Positions 1 to 6,366 are shown, counted from the stretch's first letter. The stretch: DNA of 8,740 nucleotides from Candidatus Acidiferrales bacterium (GCA_030043155.1 JASHYE010000209.1:1-8740); one strand, 5' to 3'. Notes: generated by a model not told the origin, from the letters alone. A program made the numbers and translations.

Positions 1-521
1 GGATCCGTTTCGTCTGATCCACCTTTGCTAACGGCGCGGAGCTCGGTGCGAATTGTGTCGGCGGAGAATCCGGCGCGGAGGAGGCTGCGATAAAGCGAGG
101 CGCGCTTCTTTTCGTCGAGTGGCTTGGCTGAACCTTCGGGGCTGCGAAGATTGCGCAGTTTGCGTTCGATGCGCGTGCGCACCAAGGCGTGCTCGTCCGT
201 GTCGGCAAAAACGGAGTCCAGAGCAGCGTCGATGTGTCTGTCGGGGACGCCGCGGGCGCGGAGCTCGCGCGCGATGCGGAATTTTCCCTGGCGGCGAGTT
301 TGCGCATGAGAGCGGGCATAGTCGCGAGCGTAACGCGCGTCGTCGATATAGTTTTGCTCGCGGAGGCGCTGCAAGACAGCGGCAGCATCGTCCGGATTTT
401 CGGCGCGGGCTTTCAGATACTCCTTCATTTCGTGGACGGAGTGAGCGCGGCGCATCAGCGCGCGGACGGCAGCGGTGTAGAGGCCGGCTTCCGTAGAGAA
501 TTTGCGAGGGGATGAGCGCAT
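1..521 (-). CDS. recX: RecX family regulatory protein (3' end cut by window edge)
   Basis: RecX binds RecA filaments and modulates recombination and the SOS response in the cytoplasm. The visible 173 residues read from the ATG at 519-521 to the left edge without a stop, so the C-terminus lies outside the window. The family's helical three-helix repeats are visible: the signature REQNYIDDARYARDYARSH lies at about residues 54-72, followed by a basic RQGKFRIARELRARGV stretch to residue 92, and a third repeat (KKRASLYRSLLRAGFS..TIRTEL) at 138-161. The protein is rich in Arg and Ala, as is usual for RecX. An in-frame TAG lies a short way upstream, so this ATG is the first possible ATG. No clear Shine-Dalgarno is seen before it; the upstream bases read CTTTCCCC. 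recA is not in the window. The family call is strong. Confidence 0.9.
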   Translation of the reverse strand, partial: MRSSPRKFSTEAGLYTAAVRALMRRAHSVHEMKEYLKARAENPDDAAAVLQRLREQNYIDDARYARDYARSHAQTRRQGKFRIARELRARGVPDRHIDAALDSVFADTDEHALVRTRIERKLRNLRSPEGSAKPLDEKKRASLYRSLLRAGFSADTIRTELRAVSKGGSDETD

Positions 522-906
522 GGGGAAAGAATACAGTGGCTAGTGGCGAGTGGCTAGTGGCGAGAGAAAGGCTGCCACATCGCGCATGACATAGCGCGAA
601 GCGGAAATTCTTTGAAGCGCCGAAGCGCCGGTGAATACTTGTTGATTGAGAAATTGCAGAGCTCTAACCTCAGCGCTAGGGAATGGGTAATGGGCGCGCG
701 AAAGGCCTGTCTCGTCTTCGCTCGGAAATTCCTGTTCTTGGGCAGCGGTGGGCTTTTGTGTGCGGTGGCGTTTGTGGCGGGCAGACCCTCTCACGGGATT
801 GCGGCATGGAAAAGGGGCAAGCGGCTAGCGGACAAGAACTGAGTCCGGATTGTATTCATATTGTTCTATGTAACCGCCGGAGGGCACGCTAGGAGCGAGA
901 CAGTTG
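522..906. other. Gene-free stretch of about 385 bp between recX and the small membrane protein gene
   Basis: Beyond the 14-bp tandem repeat at 537-564 I find nothing convincing here. Open frames exist on both strands. For example, an 84-codon minus-strand frame starts with GTG at 794 and ends in the tandem repeat. They lack a ribosome binding site, recognisable domains and protein-like composition. No tRNA cloverleaf or terminator hairpin with a T tract is evident. It presumably contains the recX promoter and the 3' trailer of the gene at 907-1248. It could also be the decayed remnant of a gene. Confidence 0.5.
537..564. repeat. Perfect 14-bp tandem duplication upstream of recX
   Basis: The unit TGGCTAGTGGCGAG occurs at 537-550 and again at 551-564 with no difference. 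Each unit is itself built from near-heptamers (GTGGCTA, GTGGCGA). The array lies 15 bp upstream of the recX start codon, within its probable leader or promoter region. It supplies several stop codons (CTA on the plus strand) on the minus strand. Its function is unknown; it may be a simple slippage-prone repeat. Confidence 0.85.
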
Positions 907-1248
907 CTAACGATGGCGATTGGAGATGCGGCGGCCCCACCAATCGTAGTCGTCGCATTCCTCAGAGAAAATCCGGTGGAAGCCGAGGAACCCCGGCTCG
1001 ATGCTGCTGTGCAGGCCGAACCAGAGCGCGATGGAAAAAAGTCCGGTGACGAGTGCGAGAACCTCGGTGCGTCCAGCGGTTATGCTCGCGGCTTCGACGA
1101 TGCGCGAACCGATCGCGCCAGTGGTTCCGAGCTTGGCCCAAATGAAAATTACGTATGCGAGCGCAAGGGTTAGAACAAAGAGGCGGAGCAAGCCGCGCAC
1201 GCCGAAGAAAAAAGTGTACCAAGGAGCTTTGGATTCAAGGCATGACAT
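907..1248 (-). CDS. Small hypothetical membrane protein with two predicted helices
   Basis: I do not recognise a family. The 113-residue product has two hydrophobic stretches long enough to span the membrane, at about residues 20-38 (LLRLFVLTLALAYVIFIWA) and 62-80 (EVLALVTGLFSIALWFGLH). A short polar loop with G-T-T-G-A-I-G separates them. The tail is charged and aromatic (SEECDDYDWWGRR). Aromatic residues flank both helices, which favours a real inner-membrane protein over a chance frame. The ATG at 1246-1248 is the chosen start. It has no Shine-Dalgarno, but a candidate promoter at 1261-1288 would place the transcript start only a few bases upstream. The gene lies downstream of pilT on the same strand, 232 bp away, so co-transcription is uncertain. 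It might be spurious, though the membrane topology is against that. Confidence 0.55.
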   Translation of the reverse strand: MSCLESKAPWYTFFFGVRGLLRLFVLTLALAYVIFIWAKLGTTGAIGSRIVEAASITAGRTEVLALVTGLFSIALWFGLHSSIEPGFLGFHRIFSEECDDYDWWGRRISNRHR

Positions 1249-1260
1249 TTGAAGAGTAAA

Positions 1261-1288
1261 TTTACATCATGAACTTTCACGCTGACAA
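1261..1288 (-). promoter_or_regulatory. Candidate sigma-70 promoter giving a near-leaderless mRNA
   Basis: On the minus strand, TTGTCA (1288-1283, five of six bases of the -35 consensus) is followed after 16 bp by TGTAAA (1266-1261, four of six). A start site about 6-7 bp further on would fall near 1254, leaving only some 6 nt before the ATG at 1248. That would fit the absence of a Shine-Dalgarno. Both hexamers are imperfect and the call is tentative. Confidence 0.35.
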
Positions 1289-1480
1289 ACCATTTTGGCG
1301 AGATGGTTGCCACGGTTGCTACTGGACTGCGAAGGCCAGGCCTCCTCTACAGGATAGATGTTCTCAAACCTGGAAGGTCATGGTGTACGCGGCGACTACT
1401 TTGCGCGGGTGAGGCGCGCAATAGGAAATTCGACATTATTTTGGTCGTGATTTCGCAGGTTAGCGTTTGTAGCCGTCGCG

Positions 1481-2629
1481 TTAGTGGCGGGAGCCGGTGC
1501 GCTCGAATTCCACCATCTGGCGCTCCATTTCCTCGCGAGCCGCGTCGGCAGCAGAACGAATTCCCTGAATGCGCAGCTTGAATTCGTCGGGATTCGAGGC
1601 GCGCATGAGGGCTTCGTCGATCGTAATCAAATTCTTGGTGTACAGATCGAATATGGATTGATCGAAGGTTTGCATGCCGTACTGGCTGGTTCCCGCGGCC
1701 AGGGCATCACGAATCAAGCGCGTTTTATCGGGATTGATGATGCAATCGCGAATGTAGCCGGTGGAGATCAGGACTTCGACGGCGGGCACGCGGCCGACGC
1801 CATCGCTTTTACGCACGAGGCGCTGGCTGACCACGGCCTTCAGCGTAGAGGCCATTTGCAGGCGAATCTGTTTTTGTTCCGGCGGAGGGAAGACGGCAAT
1901 GATGCGCTGAATCGTTTCCGTCGCGTCGAGAGTGTGCAAGGTGGAGAAAACCAGGTGGCCGGTTTCTGCGGCGAGAAGAGCGGTGGAAATGGTTTCGAGG
2001 TCGCGCATTTCGCCGACGAGGATCACGTCAGGGTCCTGGCGCAACGCAGCGCGGAGCGCGGTGGAGAAGGTGGATGTGTCGACTTCGACTTCGCGCTGAT
2101 TGATGAATCCTTTCTTATCGCGGTGGAGATATTCGATGGGGTCTTCGATGGTGATGATGTGCTCAGGGCGGACGGAGTTGATGCGGTCGATCATGGCCGC
2201 AAGCGTGGTGGACTTGCCCGATCCGGTGGTGCCGGTGAGGAGGACGAGTCCGCGCTGCTCTTCGCAGATTTTTTCGATCACCGTAGGCAGATTCAATTCT
2301 TCGATGGTGCGAATCTTTGTAGGAATGACGCGCAAGACCATGCCGACATTTCCGCGTTGCTGGAAGACGTTGACGCGGAAACGACCAAGACCGGCGACGC
2401 CATAAGCCATATCGAGCTCGGCGGTCTCCTTGAATTTCTGCTTCTGCCGGTTGGTCATCATGCTGAAAGCCATGGAGAGCATTTCTTCCGGCGTGATGCG
2501 TGGGACGTCGGCGATGGGCTGAAGCACGCCGTCGATTCGCAGATAGGGGTGATTGCCGACCTTCAGGTGGAGGTCGGAAGATTTGTTTTCGACGGCTTTG
2601 CGCAAGAGATCGTCAACAGCGACGGCCAT
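1481..2629 (-). CDS. pilT: Type IV pilus retraction ATPase PilT
   Basis: PilT is the hexameric cytoplasmic ATPase that depolymerises type IV pili at the inner-membrane base and so drives twitching motility. The 382-residue protein has the normal family length. An N-terminal PAS-like domain (about 1-100) carries the typical SSDLHLKVGNHPYLRIDG. The RecA-like core has a Walker A (GTTGSGKST, 133-141), an Asp box (ITIEDPIEYLH, 159-169), a Walker B (DVILVGEMRD, 201-210) and a His box (STLHTLDATETIQRI, 229-243). The C-terminus has the PilT hallmark SQYGMQTFDQSI (315-326). The segment aligning with the PilT AIRNLIRE motif reads DKTRLIRD, a divergent form. The ATG at 2629 is preceded by AAAGGTGA (2633-2640), a good ribosome binding site. 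No other pilus gene is in the window. The aquaporin gene lies upstream on the same strand, with 112 bp between. Confidence 0.97.
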   Translation of the reverse strand: MAVAVDDLLRKAVENKSSDLHLKVGNHPYLRIDGVLQPIADVPRITPEEMLSMAFSMMTNRQKQKFKETAELDMAYGVAGLGRFRVNVFQQRGNVGMVLRVIPTKIRTIEELNLPTVIEKICEEQRGLVLLTGTTGSGKSTTLAAMIDRINSVRPEHIITIEDPIEYLHRDKKGFINQREVEVDTSTFSTALRAALRQDPDVILVGEMRDLETISTALLAAETGHLVFSTLHTLDATETIQRIIAVFPPPEQKQIRLQMASTLKAVVSQRLVRKSDGVGRVPAVEVLISTGYIRDCIINPDKTRLIRDALAAGTSQYGMQTFDQSIFDLYTKNLITIDEALMRASNPDEFKLRIQGIRSAADAAREEMERQMVEFERTGSRH

Positions 2630-2741
2630 GGGTCACCTTTTGCCTTGGGAAGTGTCAAAACGAAACTAACATGCGGGTTGGGGCTGGGCAATTACTGTGA
2701 GCGAGGCGATTGCCTGAAAAGCAACTGTACGGAGGCGCGGC

Positions 2742-3470
2742 TCAGTCGGAGCGCGCGAACAGGGTGTGATAAAGCCAGGCACCGAGGACTCCACCAAGCA
2801 GAGGCCCTGCCCAGTAAACTCCGTGGTTGACCCAGTGATGAGAGAGAACAGCAGTGCCGAGGGTCATGGCGGGATTCATGGAAGCTCCAGTGTATGGTCC
2901 GCCGACGAGCACGCCGGCAAAAATGGCGAGGCCGACCGCGAAGCCTCCAAAGCGATGGAGGTGGGACGGCGCATCAGCGAGGGTTTGGTCACGCGCGTCG
3001 TTTTGGACCTGGGGGACTGTGGCGAAAAAGATGAAAACGAGGAAGAACGTGAGAATCAGCTCAAAAATGATTCCCTGAGTGCGCGAGATTTCGGCGGCGA
3101 GGTCGGGAGTCGCAAGACCGGCGGCGCGCCAGGTTTGGTCTGGAATTAAATGCGTGAGGGCCCAAGCGGCCGCTATGGCTCCAAGAATTTGCGCGATGGC
3201 GTAGAAAAGGGCCTGCAGCGAGCCGATTTTGCGCGTAACCCATGCGCCGATGGTGATTGCGGGATTGAAGTGGCCTCCCGAAATGTGGGAGAGCGCGCAA
3301 ATGAGAATGGCAAACACGAGGCCATGCACAAGGGCGATGCCGACCGCGCCGAATCCCGGCTGACCTGCGGAGCGAAGGCCCTGGTCGGCGCAAACGACGC
3401 CCGCAGCGAAAAAGACGAAGAGGAAAGTTCCGAGTAATTCGGCGCAGAGCTTTTGCCAGATGCGGTACAT
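2742..3470 (-). CDS. MIP-family aquaporin with TIP1-like selectivity filter
   Basis: This is a six-helix channel of the inner membrane (242 residues) conducting water and probably small neutral solutes. Both pore half-helix motifs are intact: SGGHFNPA (NPA at 69-71) and TGASMNPA (NPA at 199-201). Helices fall at about 8-28, 42-60, 85-106, 133-153, 174-191 and 217-236. The Arg that normally follows the second NPA (AQP1 R195, AqpZ R189) is Met202, encoded by ATG at 2865-2867. By ungapped alignment from the NPA motifs, the other filter positions are His49 (helix 2), Val187 (helix 5) and Ala196. H/V/A/M resembles plant TIP1 (H/I/A/V), not AqpZ (F/H/T/R). The Asp after the second NPA of GlpF-type channels is absent. 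The segment HHWVNHGVYWAGPLLGG also looks TIP-like. The start has a strong AGGAGGT (3478-3484, 7 nt spacing). Substrate specificity is inferred only. Confidence 0.93.
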   Translation of the reverse strand: MYRIWQKLCAELLGTFLFVFFAAGVVCADQGLRSAGQPGFGAVGIALVHGLVFAILICALSHISGGHFNPAITIGAWVTRKIGSLQALFYAIAQILGAIAAAWALTHLIPDQTWRAAGLATPDLAAEISRTQGIIFELILTFFLVFIFFATVPQVQNDARDQTLADAPSHLHRFGGFAVGLAIFAGVLVGGPYTGASMNPAMTLGTAVLSHHWVNHGVYWAGPLLGGVLGAWLYHTLFARSD

Positions 3471-3607
3471 GGGCGCTACCTCCTGCAGCGCGGGATTCTA
3501 GCAGGAGCGCGGCGAATCCAGAAGGAGTCCGGCGCGAAAAAGATAAGAAGGAGGTGTGCCGTTAGCATACGCGTTTCTGATGAAAAAACGACGATGGACT
3601 TTTGAGG

Positions 3608-4567
3608 CTAGCGCGCGGCGGCGGGGACGGGCGCTCCGGCGCCTGCGTGGACGGGAGTGAGCCAGGCGTGGCGGTTTTCCTTTAGGCCGCCGACGAGCGC
3701 ATAGAATTCATCCTGCAATTTTTTGGTGACAGGGCCGCGGGCGCCGTTGCCGATTTTGATTTTATCGATGGAGCGCACGGGGGTCACTTCCACGGCGGTT
3801 CCGGCAAAGAAAACTTCGTCCGCGATATAGAGCATTTCGCGCGGAATCATCTGCTCGGAAACGGGAATGCCGAGTTCACCGCAGAGTTCGATCATGGTGT
3901 CGCGAGTGATTCCCGGAAGAACGCAGTTGGCGAGCGGCGGAGTGAACACTTTTCCATGGTGAACAATAAAAACGTTCTCGCCAGAGCCTTCGCTGACGTA
4001 GCCGTTCACGTCGAGCGCAATGCCTTCGACGTAGCCGTTGGCCATTGCTTCCATGCGAATGAGCTGCGAATTCATGTAGTTTGCGGCGGCCTTGGACATT
4101 TGCGGTAGGGTGTTCGGCGCGGATTTGTTCCACGAGCTAACGCAGACGTCGACGCCGCTCTTAATCGCTTCTTCGCCGAGATAGCGACCCCAGTCCCAGC
4201 AAGCCATATAGACTTCGATAGGCACAGAAAAAGGATTCACGCCAGCTTCGCCGTAGCCGCGCAGAACGATGGGGCGAATGTAGCAAGCGTCCATGTGATT
4301 GGCGCGAACGAGGTCGATAGCGGCCTGGCAGGTTTCGTCAATGGAGAAGGGATAATCCATGCGGTAAATGTACGCGGAGTTGTGAAGGCGCTCCATATGC
4401 TCGTGCAAGCGGAAAATGGCGGGGCCGTGAGTGGTTTTGTAGCAGCGAATGCCTTCGAAAACCGCGGAGCCGTAACTGACCACGTGCGCGACCACGTGAA
4501 TCTGAGCGTCGTCCCAGTTGATCAATTTCCCGTTGTGCCAGATCTTCTCGGTTTTCTTGAGGGTCAT
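3608..4567 (-). CDS. ilvE: Branched-chain amino acid aminotransferase
   Basis: This is a class IV PLP-dependent enzyme in the cytoplasm. It interconverts leucine, isoleucine and valine with their 2-oxo acids, using the glutamate/2-oxoglutarate pair, and so performs the last step of their synthesis. The 319 residues match the family length. Visible landmarks are YGSAVFEGIR (32-41), the PLP-binding lysine Lys159 in QMSKAAANYMNS, the EGSGENVF stretch (193-200), the cofactor-phosphate region LPGITRDT (217-224) and GTAVEVTPVRSID (256-268). The C-terminal tail after WLTPV is an Ala/Pro-rich extension of about 14 residues (AGAGAPVPAAAR) that looks dispensable. The ATG at 4567 follows GGAGA (4573-4577). 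An extended -10 promoter and a leader stem-loop lie just upstream. It appears to be transcribed on its own, since the aquaporin begins 137 bp downstream with its own strong ribosome binding site. Confidence 0.96.
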   Translation of the reverse strand: MTLKKTEKIWHNGKLINWDDAQIHVVAHVVSYGSAVFEGIRCYKTTHGPAIFRLHEHMERLHNSAYIYRMDYPFSIDETCQAAIDLVRANHMDACYIRPIVLRGYGEAGVNPFSVPIEVYMACWDWGRYLGEEAIKSGVDVCVSSWNKSAPNTLPQMSKAAANYMNSQLIRMEAMANGYVEGIALDVNGYVSEGSGENVFIVHHGKVFTPPLANCVLPGITRDTMIELCGELGIPVSEQMIPREMLYIADEVFFAGTAVEVTPVRSIDKIKIGNGARGPVTKKLQDEFYALVGGLKENRHAWLTPVHAGAGAPVPAAAR

Positions 4568-4588
4568 CGCTGTCTCCGCGGGTTTTGG

Positions 4589-4632
4589 TTGTTGTTCAGC
4601 GAAGTGCGGTGCGGCAATCAGCTCAACAACAA
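4589..4632 (-). promoter_or_regulatory. Inverted repeat / 5' leader stem-loop of ilvE
   Basis: TTGTTGTTCAGC (4589-4600) pairs with GCTCAACAACAA (4621-4632) over 11 of 12 positions, the exception being C-C at 4597/4624. The loop is 20 nt. From the promoter at 4637-4645, transcription should start near 4630, so the stem would sit at the very 5' end of the ilvE mRNA. It could stabilise the transcript, act as a leader control, or be an operator dyad in DNA. No leader peptide with branched-chain codons is apparent. Confidence 0.45.
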
Positions 4633-4636
4633 GCGA

Positions 4637-4645
4637 ATTATAGCA
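4637..4645 (-). promoter_or_regulatory. Extended -10 promoter of ilvE
   Basis: On the minus strand the sequence reads TGCTATAAT, a perfect TATAAT with the TG-N extension. No good -35 hexamer is present at 16-18 bp upstream (GCAGCC-like), as is usual for extended -10 promoters. The predicted start near 4630 leaves a leader of about 63 nt before the ATG at 4567. Confidence 0.6.
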
Positions 4646-4695
4646 CGCTGCTGGAGCGAGGCTGCGGGCGGGAGAATTGGCTCACGTGAAGCAGG

Positions 4696-4712
4696 CCGTC
4701 CATATTGGACGG
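4696..4712 (-). terminator. Hairpin after the NADP oxidoreductase gene (no U tract)
   Basis: CCGTCCA (4696-4702) and TGGACGG (4706-4712) form a perfect 7-bp stem with a 3-nt loop. It lies 13 nt beyond the stop codon of the oxidoreductase gene, which ends at 4726. The minus-strand sequence after it (CCTGCTTCACGTGAGC) has no T run, so it is not a classical intrinsic terminator. It may act as an mRNA 3'-end stabiliser or a pause hairpin. Confidence 0.4.
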
Positions 4713-4725
4713 TCGCAATTTACGG

Positions 4726-5358
4726 CTAACGGCGCAGGAGTTTGAAGGCAATGTTGGCGCCGAGACCTTGTTTGACGGCCAGGTAAATCCAGAGCATTGC
4801 AAACGGTTCGAGGAGGCGCGCGTTTTTCAGCGGGCCAGCATCGACGGCCTCGAATCCGAGGTCCTGAGCGAGCTTCATCACTGTGGATTTCGCGGCGGTG
4901 TTGTCGCCCGCGATGCACATGGTGACTTCATTGTTTCCGTAGTGAGTGTTGGCCATGTTGCTCGCGCCGGTGGTGTTGAACGCCTTCACCACGTGAGCGC
5001 CAACGGCCAACAGCGCGATTTGTTCGGCGGCAGAGGTGTTGTGGCCAATGGCGAGGCCGGAGAGATCGGGCTCAAGAGGATTCGTGCAGTCAATGATGAT
5101 TTTCCCTGCGACTTTTCCGGCTGCCAGAACAGCGTCATGCGTGGCCGGCCAAGGGGTTGCGAGCACGATGATTTCGGCGCTCGCAGCGGCGTCATGGACG
5201 CTGCCGGCGCGCGCATTTTTCCCGATGGACTTCAGCAGGGTCTGCACTTTTTCGCTGCGTGGATCGGGCACGCCGTAATAGATGGAATGACCTTTCGCGG
5301 CCCAGCCTTTGCCTAACGCGCCGCCAACGTTGCCCGCGCCAAGAATCGCAATGTTCAT
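4726..5358 (-). CDS. NADP-binding oxidoreductase, F420-dependent NADP reductase (COG2085-like) family
   Basis: This 210-residue protein is a Rossmann-fold enzyme related to archaeal F420H2:NADP oxidoreductase and to the STEAP N-terminal domain. It starts with the dinucleotide-binding MNIAILGAGNVGGALG (GxGxxG at 8-13). After the second strand comes DPRSEK, whose Arg/Ser/Lys suit the NADP 2'-phosphate. Further landmarks are VLATPWPAT (65-73), IIIDCTNPL (87-95), HVVKAFNTTGASNM (122-135) and DAGPLKNARLLEP (173-185). I chose the ATG at 5356-5358 because the Rossmann motif begins there and GGGAGGG (5368-5374) precedes it; the frame is open for 27 more codons upstream but these look non-protein. The physiological substrate is unknown, since many bacterial homologues lack a shown F420 link. 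It lies 119 bp downstream of padR on the same strand and may share its transcript. Confidence 0.85.
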   Translation of the reverse strand: MNIAILGAGNVGGALGKGWAAKGHSIYYGVPDPRSEKVQTLLKSIGKNARAGSVHDAAASAEIIVLATPWPATHDAVLAAGKVAGKIIIDCTNPLEPDLSGLAIGHNTSAAEQIALLAVGAHVVKAFNTTGASNMANTHYGNNEVTMCIAGDNTAAKSTVMKLAQDLGFEAVDAGPLKNARLLEPFAMLWIYLAVKQGLGANIAFKLLRR

Positions 5359-5477
5359 GAGTTTAGTCCCTCCCGTGTGCTCTGCGATGAACGAGAATCG
5401 TGCCGAGTGAATGTACAGGAAAATAGATGCGCGCCGCACGCGGAAGATACGCTTTGAGCGAAATTCGAAACGAGCGG

Positions 5478-6074
5478 CTAACGCGGAACAAGTGCTGGAT
5501 GCCGCGCGGAGGCGCGCTTTTTTGCCTCGCGCTCAACCTTTCGCAACCAGCGTAGTTCGGTTTCAAACTGCGCGATCATGAGCGTGATCATCCACACGGC
5601 TTCGTGAGAATCGTGGCCCACTTCTGCGCACACGGCTTCGATGGTCTCCTTTTCGCGGGCCAATTCGCGCTCGAGGAATTTTCGACGGCGCTGAATCTGC
5701 TCGTGGAAAACGCCGGGCCGCGATTGCCAGGAAAGTGCCATCCAGGTGAGAAAAGGTGGCCGTTCGCGCGCTGTCGCCCAATCCTCTCGCTCCAACGCGT
5801 CGGCCAAGGCGGCGCGGCCGTGCTTGGTGGTCTGAAAAACGCGACGTTCCGGGCCTTCCGCAGGACCGGCGCTGCGAAAGGGACGAGTGAGCTTCGCGCG
5901 CGCGAGCTTCTCCATTGAGTAGTAGACCTGGGGCCGCGACAGGTTGGCCCAGTCGCGAATCTGACGGCGTTCGAGCTCGGCATTCGCCTGGTAGCCGTGC
6001 ATGGGCTTTTCGGCAAGCAGGCTCAGCAGAATCAGATCGGGAGTCGTCAGCGAATCATTTTTTCTCGCGCGCAT
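5478..6074 (-). CDS. PadR-family transcriptional regulator
   Basis: This is a 198-residue DNA-binding repressor of the larger PadR type. The N-terminal winged helix starts with DLILLSLLAEKPMHGYQ (13-29). Its recognition helix is LSRPQVYYSMEKLARAKL (45-62), and the wing is RRVFQTTKHGRAAL (77-90). The C-terminal Vir-like part (about 110-185) is Arg/Glu-rich and helical, and should form the dimer's coiled coil. The ATG at 6074 lies inside the preceding Cdd1-like gene, with a 20-bp overlap (6055-6074), which suggests translational coupling; GGAAAG (6082-6087) is a weak ribosome binding site. PadR proteins usually repress their own operon and a neighbouring or divergent gene. The inverted repeat at 6400-6418 is the obvious candidate operator. 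The inducing ligand cannot be told from the sequence. Confidence 0.93.
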   Translation of the reverse strand: MRARKNDSLTTPDLILLSLLAEKPMHGYQANAELERRQIRDWANLSRPQVYYSMEKLARAKLTRPFRSAGPAEGPERRVFQTTKHGRAALADALEREDWATARERPPFLTWMALSWQSRPGVFHEQIQRRRKFLERELAREKETIEAVCAEVGHDSHEAVWMITLMIAQFETELRWLRKVEREAKKRASARHPALVPR

Positions 6075-6345
6075 TCTCAGCTTTCCGTTGACGGCTCCAG
6101 TACCACCACTGGCACTGCTCCACAGGCAAGAGGGGATTGCGCGCCTGAGCGACCGCGGCCCGAAACACGTCGAGGCAGCAGATGTCCTGACGTTGTCCTG
6201 TGATGCGGCAGAGCCGATTGTACATTTTACGAGGATCCTGCCGGGCGAGTTCCCTGATGGTGTGAATGCCGAGCAGATGAAAATCGCGTTCGATGGCTGG
6301 GCCGACAGAAATGAGCTGCTGAAAATCGGCTTGCGTGTGCGGCAT
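6055..6345 (-). CDS. Cdd1-like helix-hairpin-helix protein ('pathogenicity locus' family)
   Basis: This 96-residue protein is a small stand-alone HhH protein of the Cdd1 type. The core SVGPAIERDFHLLGIHTIRELARQDP (13-38) is the helix-hairpin-helix pair. It is followed by the family hallmark MYNRLCRITGQRQDICCLDVFRAAV (41-65), with its 'TGQRQD-C-VFR-AV' pattern. Homologues are small and poorly characterised; nucleic-acid binding is inferred from the HhH fold. The tail is basic (WSRQRKAENAREKK). The start at 6345 has GAGGAG (6351-6356) 5 nt upstream. It is the first gene of the leftward unit, and its 3' end overlaps padR by 20 bp, so the two proteins are probably made together. This pairing ties a presumed nucleic-acid-binding protein to a ligand-responsive repressor. 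No function is known to me. Confidence 0.85.
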   Translation of the reverse strand: MPHTQADFQQLISVGPAIERDFHLLGIHTIRELARQDPRKMYNRLCRITGQRQDICCLDVFRAAVAQARNPLLPVEQCQWWYWSRQRKAENAREKK

Positions 6346-6366
6346 AGCGGCTCCTCAAAGTTTCAG

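Noticed and set aside
1..6. Window begins exactly with a BamHI site (GGATCC); another lies at 6233-6238
   Set aside because: This may hint at a cloned insert end, but it could be chance and says nothing about biology.
540..794. 84-codon minus-strand frame between recX and the small membrane protein gene
   Set aside because: It begins with GTG without a ribosome binding site, ends in the tandem repeat that supplies its stop codon, and shows no domain or membrane segment. Kept as part of the gene-free stretch.
612..842. Plus-strand frame with a hydrophobic stretch (FLFLGSGGLLCAVAFVAG)
   Set aside because: Non-ATG start, no Shine-Dalgarno, an overlapping frame of similar length, and no recognisable family. 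One hydrophobic run is not enough to call a gene.
1288..1308. AACCAT/ATGGTT inverted repeat with 9-nt loop
   Set aside because: A 6-bp AT-containing stem with no T tract is expected by chance. The region also overlaps a candidate promoter.
2653..2658. TTGACA on the minus strand upstream of pilT
   Set aside because: A -10 box at normal spacing would fall inside the pilT ribosome binding site and start codon, and no TATAAT-like hexamer is there.
1484..2830. 448-codon plus-strand frame opposite pilT
   Set aside because: It is the antisense shadow of pilT, which has complete PilT motifs on the other strand. The shadow's low-complexity Asp/Gly/His/Val composition is typical of antisense reading in GC-rich genes.
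3495..3523. TAGAAT with an upstream TTCTGG as a promoter for the aquaporin gene
   Set aside because: The -10 is good (five of six) but the -35 matches only two of six positions and there is no TG extension. Too weak to list.
5359..5439. 27-codon N-terminal extension of the NADP oxidoreductase frame
   Set aside because: The Rossmann motif starts at the ATG at 5358, which has its own ribosome binding site. The extra residues are not like any signal or domain.
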